This document shows, piece after piece, positions 38,190-47,181 of a stretch of DNA of 64,000 nucleotides; position 1 is the stretch's first letter, and every line of letters starts with the position of its first letter. Made by a program: the position numbers and the translations under genes. Below the pieces are notes generated by a model. It searched no databases and was not told the DNA's origin. It was given only the letters and a program-made list of their open reading frames with translations. Source of the DNA: Devosia sp. 66-14 (GTDB taxonomy: Bacteria > Pseudomonadota > Alphaproteobacteria > Rhizobiales > Devosiaceae); the NCBI GenBank assembly GCA_001899085.1, contig MKVB01000001.1:30639-94638 (forward strand), given 5' to 3'.

Positions 38190-38306
38190 TCAGAGCGAGA
38201 AGCCGAGGGTAACGGCTACGCTCAGCACGAAGGCGAGGATCAGGAACGCAGCCAGCCACCTGAGTACTGGCGGGATGTGGCGGGTGGGCGCGGTGGGTGT
38301 GGACAT
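38190..38306 (-). CDS. 38-residue single-pass membrane protein
   Basis: MSTPTAPTRHIPPVLRWLAA then FLILAFVLSVAVTLGFSL: a short polar N-terminus and one helix reaching the C-terminus. The ribosome binding site is weak (GGAA). It lies upstream of, and on the same strand as, the iron permease family gene. Coding status is plausible, not certain. Confidence 0.45.
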   Translation of the reverse strand: MSTPTAPTRHIPPVLRWLAAFLILAFVLSVAVTLGFSL

Positions 38307-38652
38307 CGGCGCTGTTCCATCATCGAGGCGATTGCGCGATCAACGCCCGGCCGCAGCGTTCCCATGTCACCCGCGGGGCGACGGCTCGACCGGTCTGAGG
38401 GCACAGTACGCTCTCGCGCCACCGCTCCATACTCACAAAGACATGTCCGAACGAGGTTGGGGAAACTGGTACGCCCGGATGCCACCCCCCAGTTTGTGGC
38501 AGGCTTGTCAGGACCCGTGTTGCCCAATGCGCCTGTGAGGCAGACTGTACTGCATGGCTGTCTCTACCCACGCCCCAAGATCTTAAGTGGTTGGAAACTG
38601 CGCCGTTCGCCTTAGCTGGAGAAGGCCAAGAATTCGCAGCAATCATTGCGCC
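38307..38652. other. Intergenic region with tRNA-Lys 3'-end fragment
   Basis: About 345 bp without a supported gene. The notable content is the 20-bp copy of the tRNA-Lys 3' end at 38462-38481. Base composition falls toward AT from there to the DUF2750 gene. Confidence 0.5.
38462..38481 (+). repeat. Direct copy of tRNA-Lys 3' end (attachment-site-like)
   Basis: GAAACTGGTACGCCCGGATG here is identical to 39168-39187, where 15 of the 20 bases are the 3' end of tRNA-Lys including CCA. With one mismatch the match extends to 23 bases. The two copies are in the same orientation 706 bp apart and enclose the DUF2750 gene. This is how the att sites of a tRNA-targeted element look, though no integrase remains. 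Confidence 0.75.
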
Positions 38653-39051
38653 ATGAGCATCTCAGCCGCACATTCCGCAGCTTTCTTTTCCGAGGTGGTC
38701 GCTTCCGCAGCCGTGTGGGGAATTAGGGACAACGGCGGATTTCCTGTGCCCGTAAGCGCCGATGGCGCGCGGACCATGCCGTTCTGGTCAACGAGAAACA
38801 GAGCGGAACAGGTGATCCAAACCGTTCCTGCCTATGCTGGATTTCAGCCCGAGCGCGTCAACCTGGCTGCATTCGTTGATCGCTGGTTGCCGGGACTGGA
38901 ACGAGACGGGCACTTGGTCGGCATTAACTGGTCTGGCGAACGCGCCACGGGCTACGACATGCTTCCGAGAGAAGTGATCGAACGATTGAAAAGAGCACCT
39001 CGGGCCATCAAGCCATCCTTCTGGCGACGTAACGCCGACCCCACGCCCTAA
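38653..39051 (+). CDS. DUF2750 domain protein
   Basis: A 132-residue soluble protein. SAAFFSEVVASAAVWGIRDN then GGFPVPVSADGARTMPFWST and ERVNLAAFVDRWLPGLERDG follow the DUF2750 pattern (alternating W and aromatic residues, then a WLPGL box). Members often stand alone or near toxins and have been seen as immunity-like; that role is not shown here. Its codon use is less GC-biased than the neighbours. It lies between the tRNA-Lys gene and the tRNA fragment, so transfer is likely. Confidence 0.75.
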   Translation: MSISAAHSAAFFSEVVASAAVWGIRDNGGFPVPVSADGARTMPFWSTRNRAEQVIQTVPAYAGFQPERVNLAAFVDRWLPGLERDGHLVGINWSGERATGYDMLPREVIERLKRAPRAIKPSFWRRNADPTP

Positions 39052-39172
39052 AACTAATGTGTTCCAGGATCCGTTCGCCGGGTCCAGCGACCGGGCTTGG
39101 GGCGTGGCGCATGAAAGGCCCCCGGCGCTTTGAGCGTCAGCGTCCAAATCGCAAAATCTTGAACGGAGAAAC

Positions 39173-39247
39173 TGGTACGCCCGGATGGATTCGAACCATC
39201 GACCATCCGATTAAAAGTCGGATGCTCTACCACTGAGCTACGGGCGC
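39173..39247 (-). tRNA. tRNA-Lys(TTT)
   Basis: A 75-nt gene with encoded CCA. The acceptor GCGCCCG pairs with CGGGCGT (one G-U). The D arm has AGCTCAGTGGTAGAGC, the anticodon arm ATCCGACTTTTAATCGGAT gives anticodon TTT, and the T arm has GGTTCGAATCC. Its 3' end is duplicated at 38462-38481. Confidence 0.96.
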
Positions 39248-39357
39248 CCGGAGCGGGAATCTGGTCCCGCTGCAATCGTCGATCCGCCGCGCTGGGCGGA
39301 TCGGCGCGGAACATAGGCATTGTGCCCCTGCTGTCAATCGCTAACGGCGAATAGCCG

Positions 39358-40149
39358 TCAGTTCAGCAGTGGGATCGGCTGGCCGGCATAGCTGGTCGGC
39401 TCGCACGGGACCCCGGCTCGGTCGAGGCGCGCGCACAATTCGATGGCCGACGCCCGATCGATCATCGGTCCGGCGACGATCAGCTTGCCGTCGGTGCCGT
39501 CGCGGTCGGCGAGCACCGGTGTGAGGCCGGTCAGCATGGTGCCGACCTGCGCCAGCATCTCCCGCCATTGCGCTTCGGCGGTGTCCGGCCGGACCGGGAA
39601 GCCCAGCGCGATGCCCGGCGACGAGCCGTCCGGAATGGCCAGCGGCATGGTGTTGGCGGCGAGCGGCACGGCCTTGAGCTTTACTTCGCCGGAGCCGGGG
39701 GTGAGCGGGCGCTGCTGCACTGCGACTGTGCCGCCTTCGGTTTCGAAGGTCACCGTCTTGCCGGCGCTGATCGAGCCGGTGGTGGTGGTGTCGATCCGCG
39801 TCGCTGCCTTGGCCTGGGCAGTTTCGATCAGCTTGGGCACGCTGACCTCGAGCGCGCCGACGCGCTTGGTCACTGCGCCGGCGGCATCTTCGCTCATCGT
39901 GAAGCGCTGCTGCAGCTGAGTGCTTTCGCGCTTCATCTTCGAAGCTTCCTCCTCCAGCGCCGCCACCTGGGTGCGGAGCTGGTTGATGGTGGAACCTTCG
40001 AGGCGCGAGGCGTGCAGCGCGCCGTAGACGCTCGGCGGTATCAACCCCGAGAGGTTGGCGCCCAGGATCGCTACCGCCCAGATGCCGAGCGCGATGATGC
40101 CCCACATCGTCACGTCAGCCGGACGAAACTGGTCTGCTGCCTTCGCCAA
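39358..40149 (-). CDS. Membrane-anchored coiled-coil protein with possible SPOR-like C-terminus
   Basis: A 263-residue protein starting with TTG (GGGGGA upstream). One helix (WGIIALGIWAVAILGANLSG, about 16-35) is followed by a coiled coil (STINQLRTQVAALEEEASKM onward, about 52-85), a Thr/Pro-rich middle and a C-terminal segment (AEAQWREMLAQVGTMLTGLT; ASAIELCARLDRAGVPCEPT) that reads like a SPOR-type peptidoglycan-binding fold. A cell-envelope role is inferred. It is divergent from glmU. Confidence 0.7.
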   Translation of the reverse strand: MAKAADQFRPADVTMWGIIALGIWAVAILGANLSGLIPPSVYGALHASRLEGSTINQLRTQVAALEEEASKMKRESTQLQQRFTMSEDAAGAVTKRVGALEVSVPKLIETAQAKAATRIDTTTTGSISAGKTVTFETEGGTVAVQQRPLTPGSGEVKLKAVPLAANTMPLAIPDGSSPGIALGFPVRPDTAEAQWREMLAQVGTMLTGLTPVLADRDGTDGKLIVAGPMIDRASAIELCARLDRAGVPCEPTSYAGQPIPLLN

Positions 40150-40297
40150 AGGTCTTATCCCCCCTCAAACCCCCACGAATCAGGGGCATTCCCGAGTTTA
40201 CCACTCCGTAACCTCGTTATCGGATTCCCAACAACTTGCTGCCATAAACACGGGGGAAACGATGACCCCCTGACGAGGGCTCTCCGGGGAATTTGGC

Positions 40298-41650
40298 ATG
40301 ACTGAACTGCTGTCGATCATCCTGGCCGCGGGCGAAGGCACCCGCATGCGTTCGGCCACGCCGAAAGTGCTGCACCAGGTGGGAGGATTGCCGCTCGTCG
40401 GTCACGTCGTCCGCACCGTTGCCGCGCGCTCGTCGGCCATCTCCGTGGTAATCGGGCCGGGGCATGACGCCGTACAGGCAATGGTCTCCGGTCTTGCGCC
40501 AGGAGCGAGCTTTTCGACGCAGGCCGATCGCAAAGGCACGGCGCACGCAGTGAAGCAGGCTGAAGCAGCCTATAGCGGAGCCAAGGGCAATGTGATCGTG
40601 CTCTATGCCGACACGCCGCTCGTCTCTGCCGAGACGCTGGCGGGGATAACCGCCCGACTGGACGGCGGCGCCGATATCGTGGTGGTTGGCTTCCGGCCGG
40701 ACGACACCACCGGATACGGTCGGCTGCTGACCGACAATGGCCGGCTCATCGCGATCCGCGAGCACAAGGATGCCAGCGAAGCGGAGCGTACTATCGGCCT
40801 GTGTAATTCCGGCATCATGGGATTTCGCGCCGAGACGCTGCGATCGGTGATCGATCGGATCGGCAATGCCAATGCCAAGGGCGAGTTCTACCTGACCGAT
40901 GCCGTTGAACTGGCGAACGCCGACGGCCGTCGTATCGAAGTGGTCGAGGCTGACGCCAACGAGGTGATCGGTGTCGACGACCGGCGGAAGCTGGCGCAAG
41001 CCGAAGCGCAGTTCCAGGACCTGCGGCGCGACGACTTCATGCGCGCCGGGGTGACCCTGAAGGACCCCTCGACCGTCTATTTTTCCTACGACACCGAGAT
41101 CGGCCGGGACGTGACGATCTTCCCCAACGTGGTGTTCGGTCCGGGGGTGAAGATCGCCGACGGCGTCGAAATCCGTGCCTTCTGCGACATCGAGAACACC
41201 GCCATCGGCGCGGGCGCCAGCATCGGGCCGTTTGCGCGGATGCGCGGCGGCGCCGAGATCGGCGACAACGTGCATATCGGCAATTTCGTCGAGGTGAAGA
41301 ACTCGGTGGTGCATGAGGGCGTCAAGGCCGGGCACCTGAGCTACCTGGGCGACAGTGAGGTCGGCGCCAAAACCAATATCGGGGCAGGGACCATCACCTG
41401 CAATTATGACGGCGTGAACAAATCGAAGACCACCATCGGAGCCAATGCCTTCATTGGGTCGAACACGTCGCTGGTGGCGCCGGTGACCGTCGGCGACGGG
41501 GCCTATGTCGCCTCGGGCAGTGTCATCACCAAGGACGTCGAGCCGGATGCGCTGGCCCTGGGCCGCGCTCGGCAGGAAAACAAACCCGGCTACGCGCCCA
41601 AGCTCAAGGCACGGGCCGAAGCCATCAAACGCGCCAGATCTGGCAAGTAG
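40298..41650 (+). CDS. glmU: Bifunctional UDP-GlcNAc pyrophosphorylase / GlcN-1-P acetyltransferase
   Basis: The product (450 aa) makes UDP-N-acetylglucosamine from glucosamine 1-phosphate, acetyl-CoA and UTP. The pyrophosphorylase domain (about 1-230) has LAAGEGTRMRSATPKVLHQV (11-30). The C-terminal left-handed beta helix has repeated hexapeptides (GAGASIGPFARMRGGAEIGD) and GHLSYLGDSEVGAKTNIGAG with the catalytic His. GGGGA precedes the ATG. It forms an operon with glmS 13 bases downstream. Confidence 0.97.
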   Translation: MTELLSIILAAGEGTRMRSATPKVLHQVGGLPLVGHVVRTVAARSSAISVVIGPGHDAVQAMVSGLAPGASFSTQADRKGTAHAVKQAEAAYSGAKGNVIVLYADTPLVSAETLAGITARLDGGADIVVVGFRPDDTTGYGRLLTDNGRLIAIREHKDASEAERTIGLCNSGIMGFRAETLRSVIDRIGNANAKGEFYLTDAVELANADGRRIEVVEADANEVIGVDDRRKLAQAEAQFQDLRRDDFMRAGVTLKDPSTVYFSYDTEIGRDVTIFPNVVFGPGVKIADGVEIRAFCDIENTAIGAGASIGPFARMRGGAEIGDNVHIGNFVEVKNSVVHEGVKAGHLSYLGDSEVGAKTNIGAGTITCNYDGVNKSKTTIGANAFIGSNTSLVAPVTVGDGAYVASGSVITKDVEPDALALGRARQENKPGYAPKLKARAEAIKRARSGK

Positions 41651-41663
41651 GGGACCCCACGAG

Positions 41664-43490
41664 ATGTGCGGTATTGTCGGGATTATCGGGACTGAGCCGG
41701 TTGCACCGCGACTGGTCGATGCGCTCAAGCGGCTGGAATATCGCGGCTATGACAGCGCCGGCGTCGCGACGCTGGAGGGTGGGCAGATCGGCCGCCGCCG
41801 CGCCGAAGGCAAGCTCGGCAATCTCGCCGCCAAGCTGAGCTTCGAGCCGCTCAGCGGCAATATCGGTATCGGTCATACCCGCTGGGCGACGCATGGCGCG
41901 CCCACCGAAGGCAATGCCCATCCGCACGCCACCGACAAGGTGGCGGTGGTCCATAACGGCATCATCGAGAACTTCCGTGAGCTGCTCGCCGACCTTGCCA
42001 AGGACGGCTATCTGCCCAAGACCCAGACCGACACGGAATCGGTAGCGCTGTGGGTGACGCGCGAGCTCGATCGCGGGCTCGACCCCGAGATGGCGGTGGC
42101 GCGGACGCTGAAGCAGCTGCACGGCGCTTTCGCCCTGGCCTTCATGTTCAAGGGCGAAGAGGCGCTGCTGATCGCTGCCCGCTCCGGCGCGCCGCTCGCC
42201 ATCGGCTATGGCGCGACCGAGATGTATCTGGGGTCCGACGCCATGGCGCTGGCCCCGTTCACCTCACGGCTGAGCTATCTGCTCGATGGCGATTGGGCCG
42301 TGCTGACCAAGCACGGCGTCACCATCCGCGACGGCTCGGACGCCATCGTGCAGCGCGAGATGCTGGTTTCGGCCGCTTCGGCGCTGCTGGTCGACAAGGG
42401 CAATCACCGCCACTTCATGGCCAAGGAAATCTACGAGCAGCCCGAAACCGTGTCGCACACGCTCAGCCACTATGTGGATATGAGCAGCGACAAGGTAGCG
42501 CTGCGCGAGGCGCTGCCGTTCGATTTCGCCGCGCTCAGGCGGCTGACCATTTCGGCCTGCGGCACGGCCTCCTATGCCGGTATCGTCGCCAAATACTGGT
42601 TCGAGCGCTATGCGCGGCTGCCGGTGGATGTCGATGTCGCCTCCGAGTTCCGCTATCGCGAGCCGCCGCTGGAGCAGGGGGGGCTCAGCCTCTTCATCTC
42701 GCAATCGGGCGAGACCGCCGACACGCTGGCGGCCCTGCGCTACTGCGCCAGCCAGGGCCAGCATATCGCCTCGCTGCTGAATTCGCCGGAATCGACCATG
42801 GCGCGCGAAAGCCAGGTGGTGTTCCCGACCCTGTGCGGGCCGGAAATCGGCGTCGCCTCGACCAAGGCGTTCACGGCGCAGCTGACGGCGCTGGCGAGCC
42901 TCGCCGTCGCCGCCGGCGTGGCGCGCGGCACGATCTCGGCGGCCGAGGAAGCCGAACTGGTGCACAGCCTCACCACGCTGCCGACCGCCATTTCCGCCGC
43001 GTTGGCGCTCGAGAGCCAGGTCGAGGATATCGCCAAGCGCCTGTCGAAGGCCAAGGACGTGCTCTATCTCGGGCGCGGCCAGATGTTCCCGATCGCCATG
43101 GAAGGCGCGCTCAAGCTCAAGGAACTGAGCTACATCCACGCCGAGGCCTATCCGGCCGGCGAGCTGAAGCACGGGCCGATCGCCCTGGTGGACGAGCTGA
43201 TGCCGGTGATCGTCGTCGCCCCGTCGGACGAACTGATGGGCAAGACCTTCTCCAACATGCAGGAAGTCGCGGCACGTGGCGGCAAGATCATCCTGATCAC
43301 CGACGAGGTGGGCAAAGCGGCGGTGGGTGATGGTGTGGCCGAGGTGCTGGTGCTGCCCAAGGTCGCGAGCTTCGTGGCGCCGATCCTTGCGACCATTCCG
43401 GTGCAGCTCCTCGCTTATCACACCGCCTCGTTCATGGGCACCGACGTCGACCAGCCGCGCAACCTCGCCAAGAGCGTGACGGTCGAATAG
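41664..43490 (+). CDS. glmS: Glutamine-fructose-6-phosphate aminotransferase (isomerizing)
   Basis: The product (608 aa) makes glucosamine 6-phosphate from fructose 6-phosphate and glutamine. Translation from the ATG at 41664 yields MCGIVGIIG, with Cys2 (after Met removal) as the glutaminase nucleophile. The glutaminase domain contains GIGHTRWATHGAPTEGNAHP. Two SIS domains follow (FISQSGETADTLAALRYC; GRGQMFPIAMEGALKLKELS), and the protein ends DQPRNLAKSVTVE, as in the family. An earlier in-frame start would overlap glmU. No glmS ribozyme is seen. Confidence 0.97.
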   Translation: MCGIVGIIGTEPVAPRLVDALKRLEYRGYDSAGVATLEGGQIGRRRAEGKLGNLAAKLSFEPLSGNIGIGHTRWATHGAPTEGNAHPHATDKVAVVHNGIIENFRELLADLAKDGYLPKTQTDTESVALWVTRELDRGLDPEMAVARTLKQLHGAFALAFMFKGEEALLIAARSGAPLAIGYGATEMYLGSDAMALAPFTSRLSYLLDGDWAVLTKHGVTIRDGSDAIVQREMLVSAASALLVDKGNHRHFMAKEIYEQPETVSHTLSHYVDMSSDKVALREALPFDFAALRRLTISACGTASYAGIVAKYWFERYARLPVDVDVASEFRYREPPLEQGGLSLFISQSGETADTLAALRYCASQGQHIASLLNSPESTMARESQVVFPTLCGPEIGVASTKAFTAQLTALASLAVAAGVARGTISAAEEAELVHSLTTLPTAISAALALESQVEDIAKRLSKAKDVLYLGRGQMFPIAMEGALKLKELSYIHAEAYPAGELKHGPIALVDELMPVIVVAPSDELMGKTFSNMQEVAARGGKIILITDEVGKAAVGDGVAEVLVLPKVASFVAPILATIPVQLLAYHTASFMGTDVDQPRNLAKSVTVE

Positions 43491-43493
43491 GTC

Positions 43494-44015
43494 GTGCTCT
43501 CGCCCAGCCTGCCGGACGAACTGACGACCGCGATCCGCGAACGCTACGAGCCGGCCGGCCTCGTACTGACCGACCGGCCGCGGCGCGAGGCGGAAAGCGC
43601 CGAGTATGCCGCCTGCCGGTTCGGCCTCAATGGCCACCAGGTGGCGTTCCGCGTCGCGCGGACGACCCCGACCAAGCTCGGGCAGTTCGTCACCATCTGG
43701 AAACGCGAGACTCCCGACGCCGAGATCGCGCCGCTCGATGCGGCTGACGGCGTGGCTTTGGTCGTCGTCGGCTGCGCCGATGCCCGGCATCGAGGTCAGT
43801 TCATCTTCGACCGGCGGTCGCTGATCGAGCGCGGCGTGTTCTCGGTCGATGGCAAAGGTGGCAAGCGCGCTATCCGGGTCTATCCGCCATGGAGCCAACC
43901 CATTGCCAAAGACGCGCTGCGCACGCAGCAATGGCAGTTGCGGCACTTCCTGCCGCTGGACTCGCGCGATCGCAGTGCGGAACTGCGGCGGCTGATGGTG
44001 GTGACAGGTGAATAA
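43494..44015 (+). CDS. MepB family protein
   Basis: A 173-residue protein from GTG at 43494, 4 bases after glmS. CRFGLNGHQVAFRVARTTPT, KLGQFVTIWKRETPDAEIAP and KGGKRAIRVYPPWSQP match the MepB family (named after a Staphylococcus aureus operon with multidrug efflux gene mepA). The family's biochemical role is unknown. Here it stands next to DUF2237 and glmS, with no efflux gene. It overlaps the next gene by 8 bases. Confidence 0.82.
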   Translation: MLSPSLPDELTTAIRERYEPAGLVLTDRPRREAESAEYAACRFGLNGHQVAFRVARTTPTKLGQFVTIWKRETPDAEIAPLDAADGVALVVVGCADARHRGQFIFDRRSLIERGVFSVDGKGGKRAIRVYPPWSQPIAKDALRTQQWQLRHFLPLDSRDRSAELRRLMVVTGE

Positions 44016-44394
44016 GCCGTTCTTCGAGCAGGAGCCCGAACTCAACGTCCTCGGCGAAAAGCTGGTGCTGTGCTCGATGCACCCGCTGACCGGGTTCTTT
44101 CGCAACGGCAACTGCATCACCGGCCCGCTCGACGAAGGCCGGCATACAGTGTGCGCCGAGATGACCGACGCGTTCCTCGCCTTCTCGAAATCGCGTGGCA
44201 ATGATCTCTCGACGCCGATGCCGGAATACGCGTTCCCGGGCCTCAAGGCCGGCGACCGCTGGTGCCTCGTGGCGCTGCGCTGGGTCGAGGCGCTGGAGGC
44301 CGGGATGGCGCCGCGCGTGGTGCTGAAAGCCACGCATCAGTCGGTGCTGAACTATGTCGAGATCGACGTGCTGAGGAAGTACGCGGTGGAGTGA
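44008..44394 (+). CDS. DUF2237 family protein
   Basis: A 128-residue protein from GTG. LNVLGEKLVLCSMHPLTGFF, RNGNCITGPLDEGRHTVCAE, FLAFSKSRGNDLSTPMPEYA and FPGLKAGDRWCLVALRW are DUF2237 hallmarks, with conserved cysteines. No function is known for the family. It is translationally coupled to the MepB-type gene. Confidence 0.9.
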   Translation: MNKPFFEQEPELNVLGEKLVLCSMHPLTGFFRNGNCITGPLDEGRHTVCAEMTDAFLAFSKSRGNDLSTPMPEYAFPGLKAGDRWCLVALRWVEALEAGMAPRVVLKATHQSVLNYVEIDVLRKYAVE

Positions 44395-44459
44395 GGGGGC
44401 TCCTGGCTCCCCTCAAGGGAGGCGAGAGCCGAGGGACTGGGGTTCCACAACCTACGTCC

Positions 44460-44876
44460 CTAATCCTCGATCAACCGCCGCCCCAGGCTCAGCGAGTCGT
44501 GCCGCTCATAGCCCAGGCGGTCGTAGAACTTCAGCACGCCGTCATTCTCGCCCCGCACCAGCAGGTTGATCTTCGGGCAGCCCATTGCCGCAAGACGGCG
44601 CTCGAGCTCTGCCAGCAGCGCCGCGCCGTAGCCGTTCCCGGCGTGCGCCGCCGCGGTCGCGAGGTAGTAGACCGAGCCGCGATGACCGTCATAGCCGCCC
44701 ATGGCGGTGGCGATGACTTCGCCCTCGTGCTCTCCGACGAGGAAAAGTTCGGGCTGCACGGCGAGCTTGCGCTCGATGTCCTTGAGCGGATCGTTCCATG
44801 GCCGGGTCAGCCCGCGGGCCTGCCAGAGGGCGACGACCGCGTCGGTATCGCGGCGTTCAAAGGGGCGGATATGCAT
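44460..44876 (-). CDS. GNAT family acetyltransferase (YpeA-like)
   Basis: A 138-residue GNAT enzyme. IRPFERRDTDAVVALWQARG (start), GEVIATAMGGYDGHRGSVYY and AGNGYGAALLAELERRLAAM (acetyl-CoA pyrophosphate loop, Q/RxxGxG/A type) match YpeA-like acetyltransferases. The substrate is unknown; some GNATs of this type act on proteins or small amines. It begins 5 bases after the recG stop, so it is co-transcribed with recG. Confidence 0.88.
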   Translation of the reverse strand: MHIRPFERRDTDAVVALWQARGLTRPWNDPLKDIERKLAVQPELFLVGEHEGEVIATAMGGYDGHRGSVYYLATAAAHAGNGYGAALLAELERRLAAMGCPKINLLVRGENDGVLKFYDRLGYERHDSLSLGRRLIED

Positions 44877-44881
44877 GAAGG

Positions 44882-46990
44882 TCAGCCGGCTCGGAGCAGG
44901 GGAATGGCGAGGTCTTTGCGGAACAGATAGAGCAGCGTACGCAAGGCGTCGCCGTCGCGGCCGGTAAGGCCTGGGTTACGGGTCAGGGCGTTCTTGGCGT
45001 CCTCGTGCGCCCATTCGAGCAGGTGCCGGTGCACGTCGGGCACCGCGAGGTGATAGCCGGGCATGCCGGACTGCCGGGTGCCGAGCACATCGCCCTGACC
45101 GCGCAGTTCGAGGTCCTTTTCGGCGATGACGAAGCCGTCTTCGGTGCCCTTGATGGTCTCGAGTCGCGCCTTGGCGGTTTCGCTCAGCGGCTCCTTGTAG
45201 AGCAGCAGGCAGGCCGAGCGCTGGCTGCCGCGGCCGACCCGGCCGCGCAACTGATGGAGCTGCGCCAGGCCGAAGCGCTCGGCATGCTCGATGATCATGA
45301 TGGTGGCGTTGGGCACGTCGACGCCCACTTCGATGACCGTGGTGGCGACGAGGATCTTGGCTTCGTTGCGCTGGAAGCGCTCCATCGCCTCGGCCTTGGC
45401 GGCGGCGCTCATGCGGCCATGGATGAGCACGACCTCTGCGCCGAACACCTTCTGCAATTCGGCGAAGCGATCCTCGGCGGCGACCACTTCGAGATGCTCG
45501 CTTTCCTCGACCAGCGGACAGACCCAGAAGGCCTGCGCCCCCTCGGCGATGCGGCTCTGGAGGCGCTGGATGACGCGCCCGTACTCGCCGATGGAGAGCA
45601 CGGCAGTATCGATCGGCTGCCGGCCGCGCGGCTTTTCGCGCAGGATGCTGACCGCCATGTCGCCGAAATGGGTCAGCACCAGGGTGCGCGGGATCGGTGT
45701 CGCCGTCATCACCAGCAGGTCGGCATGCGAGCCTTTCTCGCTGAGCGCCAGGCGCTGGTGCACGCCGAAGCGGTGCTGCTCGTCCACCACCGTCAGGCCG
45801 AGATTGTGGAATTCGACGCCGCTCTGGAACAGTGCATGCGTGCCGACGACGATCGTGGTCGAGCCATCGGTGATGCCCGACAATACGGCGCGGCGCTCGG
45901 CGGCCGTCATCTTGCCGGTCAGCAGCACGATGCCGATTCCGACCTGCTCGCAGAGCGGTTTCAGCGTCTTGTAGTGCTGGCTGGCGAGGATTTCGGTGGG
46001 CGTCATCAGCGCCGACTGCGCGCCGCTTTCGGCCATCGCCGCCATTGCCATCAGCGCGACGACCGTCTTGCCGGCGCCGACATCTCCCTGCAAAAGGCGT
46101 GACATGCGCTCGGGAGCCGCGAGGTCGTGCCGGATGTCTTCGACGGCGAGGCGCTGGCCCTCGGTGAGGGTATAGGGCAGGGCGGCCTCGACCCTGGCGG
46201 AGATCTCGCCGCTGAAGCGCCGGGCGATACCGCGCGGCGCGATGAGCTGCGAGCGGACGATCAGCAGCGCGAGCTGGCCGGCGAGATACTCGTCATAGGC
46301 AAGCCGCATCCGGTTCTTCGACCAGAGCTGCGCGTCATCGGGCGTCTCCGGGGCGTGTGAGGCCTGCATGGCGGCGCGAAAGCTCGGCCACCCGAACTCG
46401 GCGATGCGCTCGTCAGGCATCCATTCGGGCAGATCCGGCACTGTCTCCAGCACCTGCCGGGTCAATTTGATCAGGGCGCGCGAGCTGAGGCCATGGGTCA
46501 GCGGGTAAACCGGCTCGACCAGCGGCATGTCCTCGAACTTGTCGGCCTCGACCACATAGTCGGGGTGGGTGATCTGCTTCTCGCCCTGGAAGAAGCCGAT
46601 CGTGCCGGAGACGTAGCGGGTCTCGCCCACCGGCAGGAGCTTTTCGACCCAGCCGCCCTGGGCGCGGAAATACACCAGCTGGATTTCACCGGTCTCGTCA
46701 TGCGCGAACACCCGATGCGGGATGTGCTCTCGCCCGCGCGGCGGCGGCTGGTGACGGTCGATATGGAGTTTCAGCGTGGCGATATTGTTGTGCACCGCAT
46801 TGGCGATGCCATCCATGCGACGGCGGTCGAGGACGCCGGTGGGCATATGCATCAACAGGTCGAGCGCGATGGCTTCCTGCCCCTCGGGCGCGCCGAAGAA
46901 CCGGGTCAGCAGCGTGCTGAGCTGCGGCCCCACCCCCTTGATGGTGTGGAGCGAACGAAACAGCGGATCGAGGGCCGGCGGACGGGACAT
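44882..46990 (-). CDS. recG: ATP-dependent DNA helicase RecG
   Basis: The product (702 aa) remodels stalled replication forks and branch-migrates Holliday junctions. I use the ATG at 46990 (MSRPPALDPLFRSLHTIKGV). An N-terminal wedge domain (about 60-180) is followed by a superfamily 2 helicase: LLQGDVGAGKTVVALMAMAA (Walker A), VVDEQHRFGVHQRLALSEKG (DEQH), and motif VI region QLHQLRGRVGRGSQRSACLL. The terminal wedge-contact region is present. The divergent gene is sdhE, with 191 bp between. Confidence 0.97.
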   Translation of the reverse strand: MSRPPALDPLFRSLHTIKGVGPQLSTLLTRFFGAPEGQEAIALDLLMHMPTGVLDRRRMDGIANAVHNNIATLKLHIDRHQPPPRGREHIPHRVFAHDETGEIQLVYFRAQGGWVEKLLPVGETRYVSGTIGFFQGEKQITHPDYVVEADKFEDMPLVEPVYPLTHGLSSRALIKLTRQVLETVPDLPEWMPDERIAEFGWPSFRAAMQASHAPETPDDAQLWSKNRMRLAYDEYLAGQLALLIVRSQLIAPRGIARRFSGEISARVEAALPYTLTEGQRLAVEDIRHDLAAPERMSRLLQGDVGAGKTVVALMAMAAMAESGAQSALMTPTEILASQHYKTLKPLCEQVGIGIVLLTGKMTAAERRAVLSGITDGSTTIVVGTHALFQSGVEFHNLGLTVVDEQHRFGVHQRLALSEKGSHADLLVMTATPIPRTLVLTHFGDMAVSILREKPRGRQPIDTAVLSIGEYGRVIQRLQSRIAEGAQAFWVCPLVEESEHLEVVAAEDRFAELQKVFGAEVVLIHGRMSAAAKAEAMERFQRNEAKILVATTVIEVGVDVPNATIMIIEHAERFGLAQLHQLRGRVGRGSQRSACLLLYKEPLSETAKARLETIKGTEDGFVIAEKDLELRGQGDVLGTRQSGMPGYHLAVPDVHRHLLEWAHEDAKNALTRNPGLTGRDGDALRTLLYLFRKDLAIPLLRAG

Positions 46991-47181
46991 GCAACTCGCG
47001 TAAGGACAGATTTGTCCGGTGAGTTGTGGCAAAATCGGCTGGCGATTGCCACCGGCTTGCAGGGCTCTGCTGCCAGAAAGCGGCCATCGCGACGCCAGTC
47101 GCTGGTGTCCCTGTCGACCACGTGACATGGCGACGATATCCGCGTAAACACGCCATCCACATTCTCCGAGACCACCCGCTC

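Noticed and set aside
40262..40273. A three-codon leader frame (Met-Thr-Pro) before glmU
   Set aside because: Too short to support; no attenuator structure follows.
42264..44333. A 689-codon open frame antisense to glmS and the MepB gene
   Set aside because: It covers three confidently called plus-strand genes.
44395..44459. A REP-like hairpin between DUF2237 and ypeA genes
   Set aside because: Pairing is short and interrupted; it may be a weak bidirectional terminator but does not stand up as a feature.
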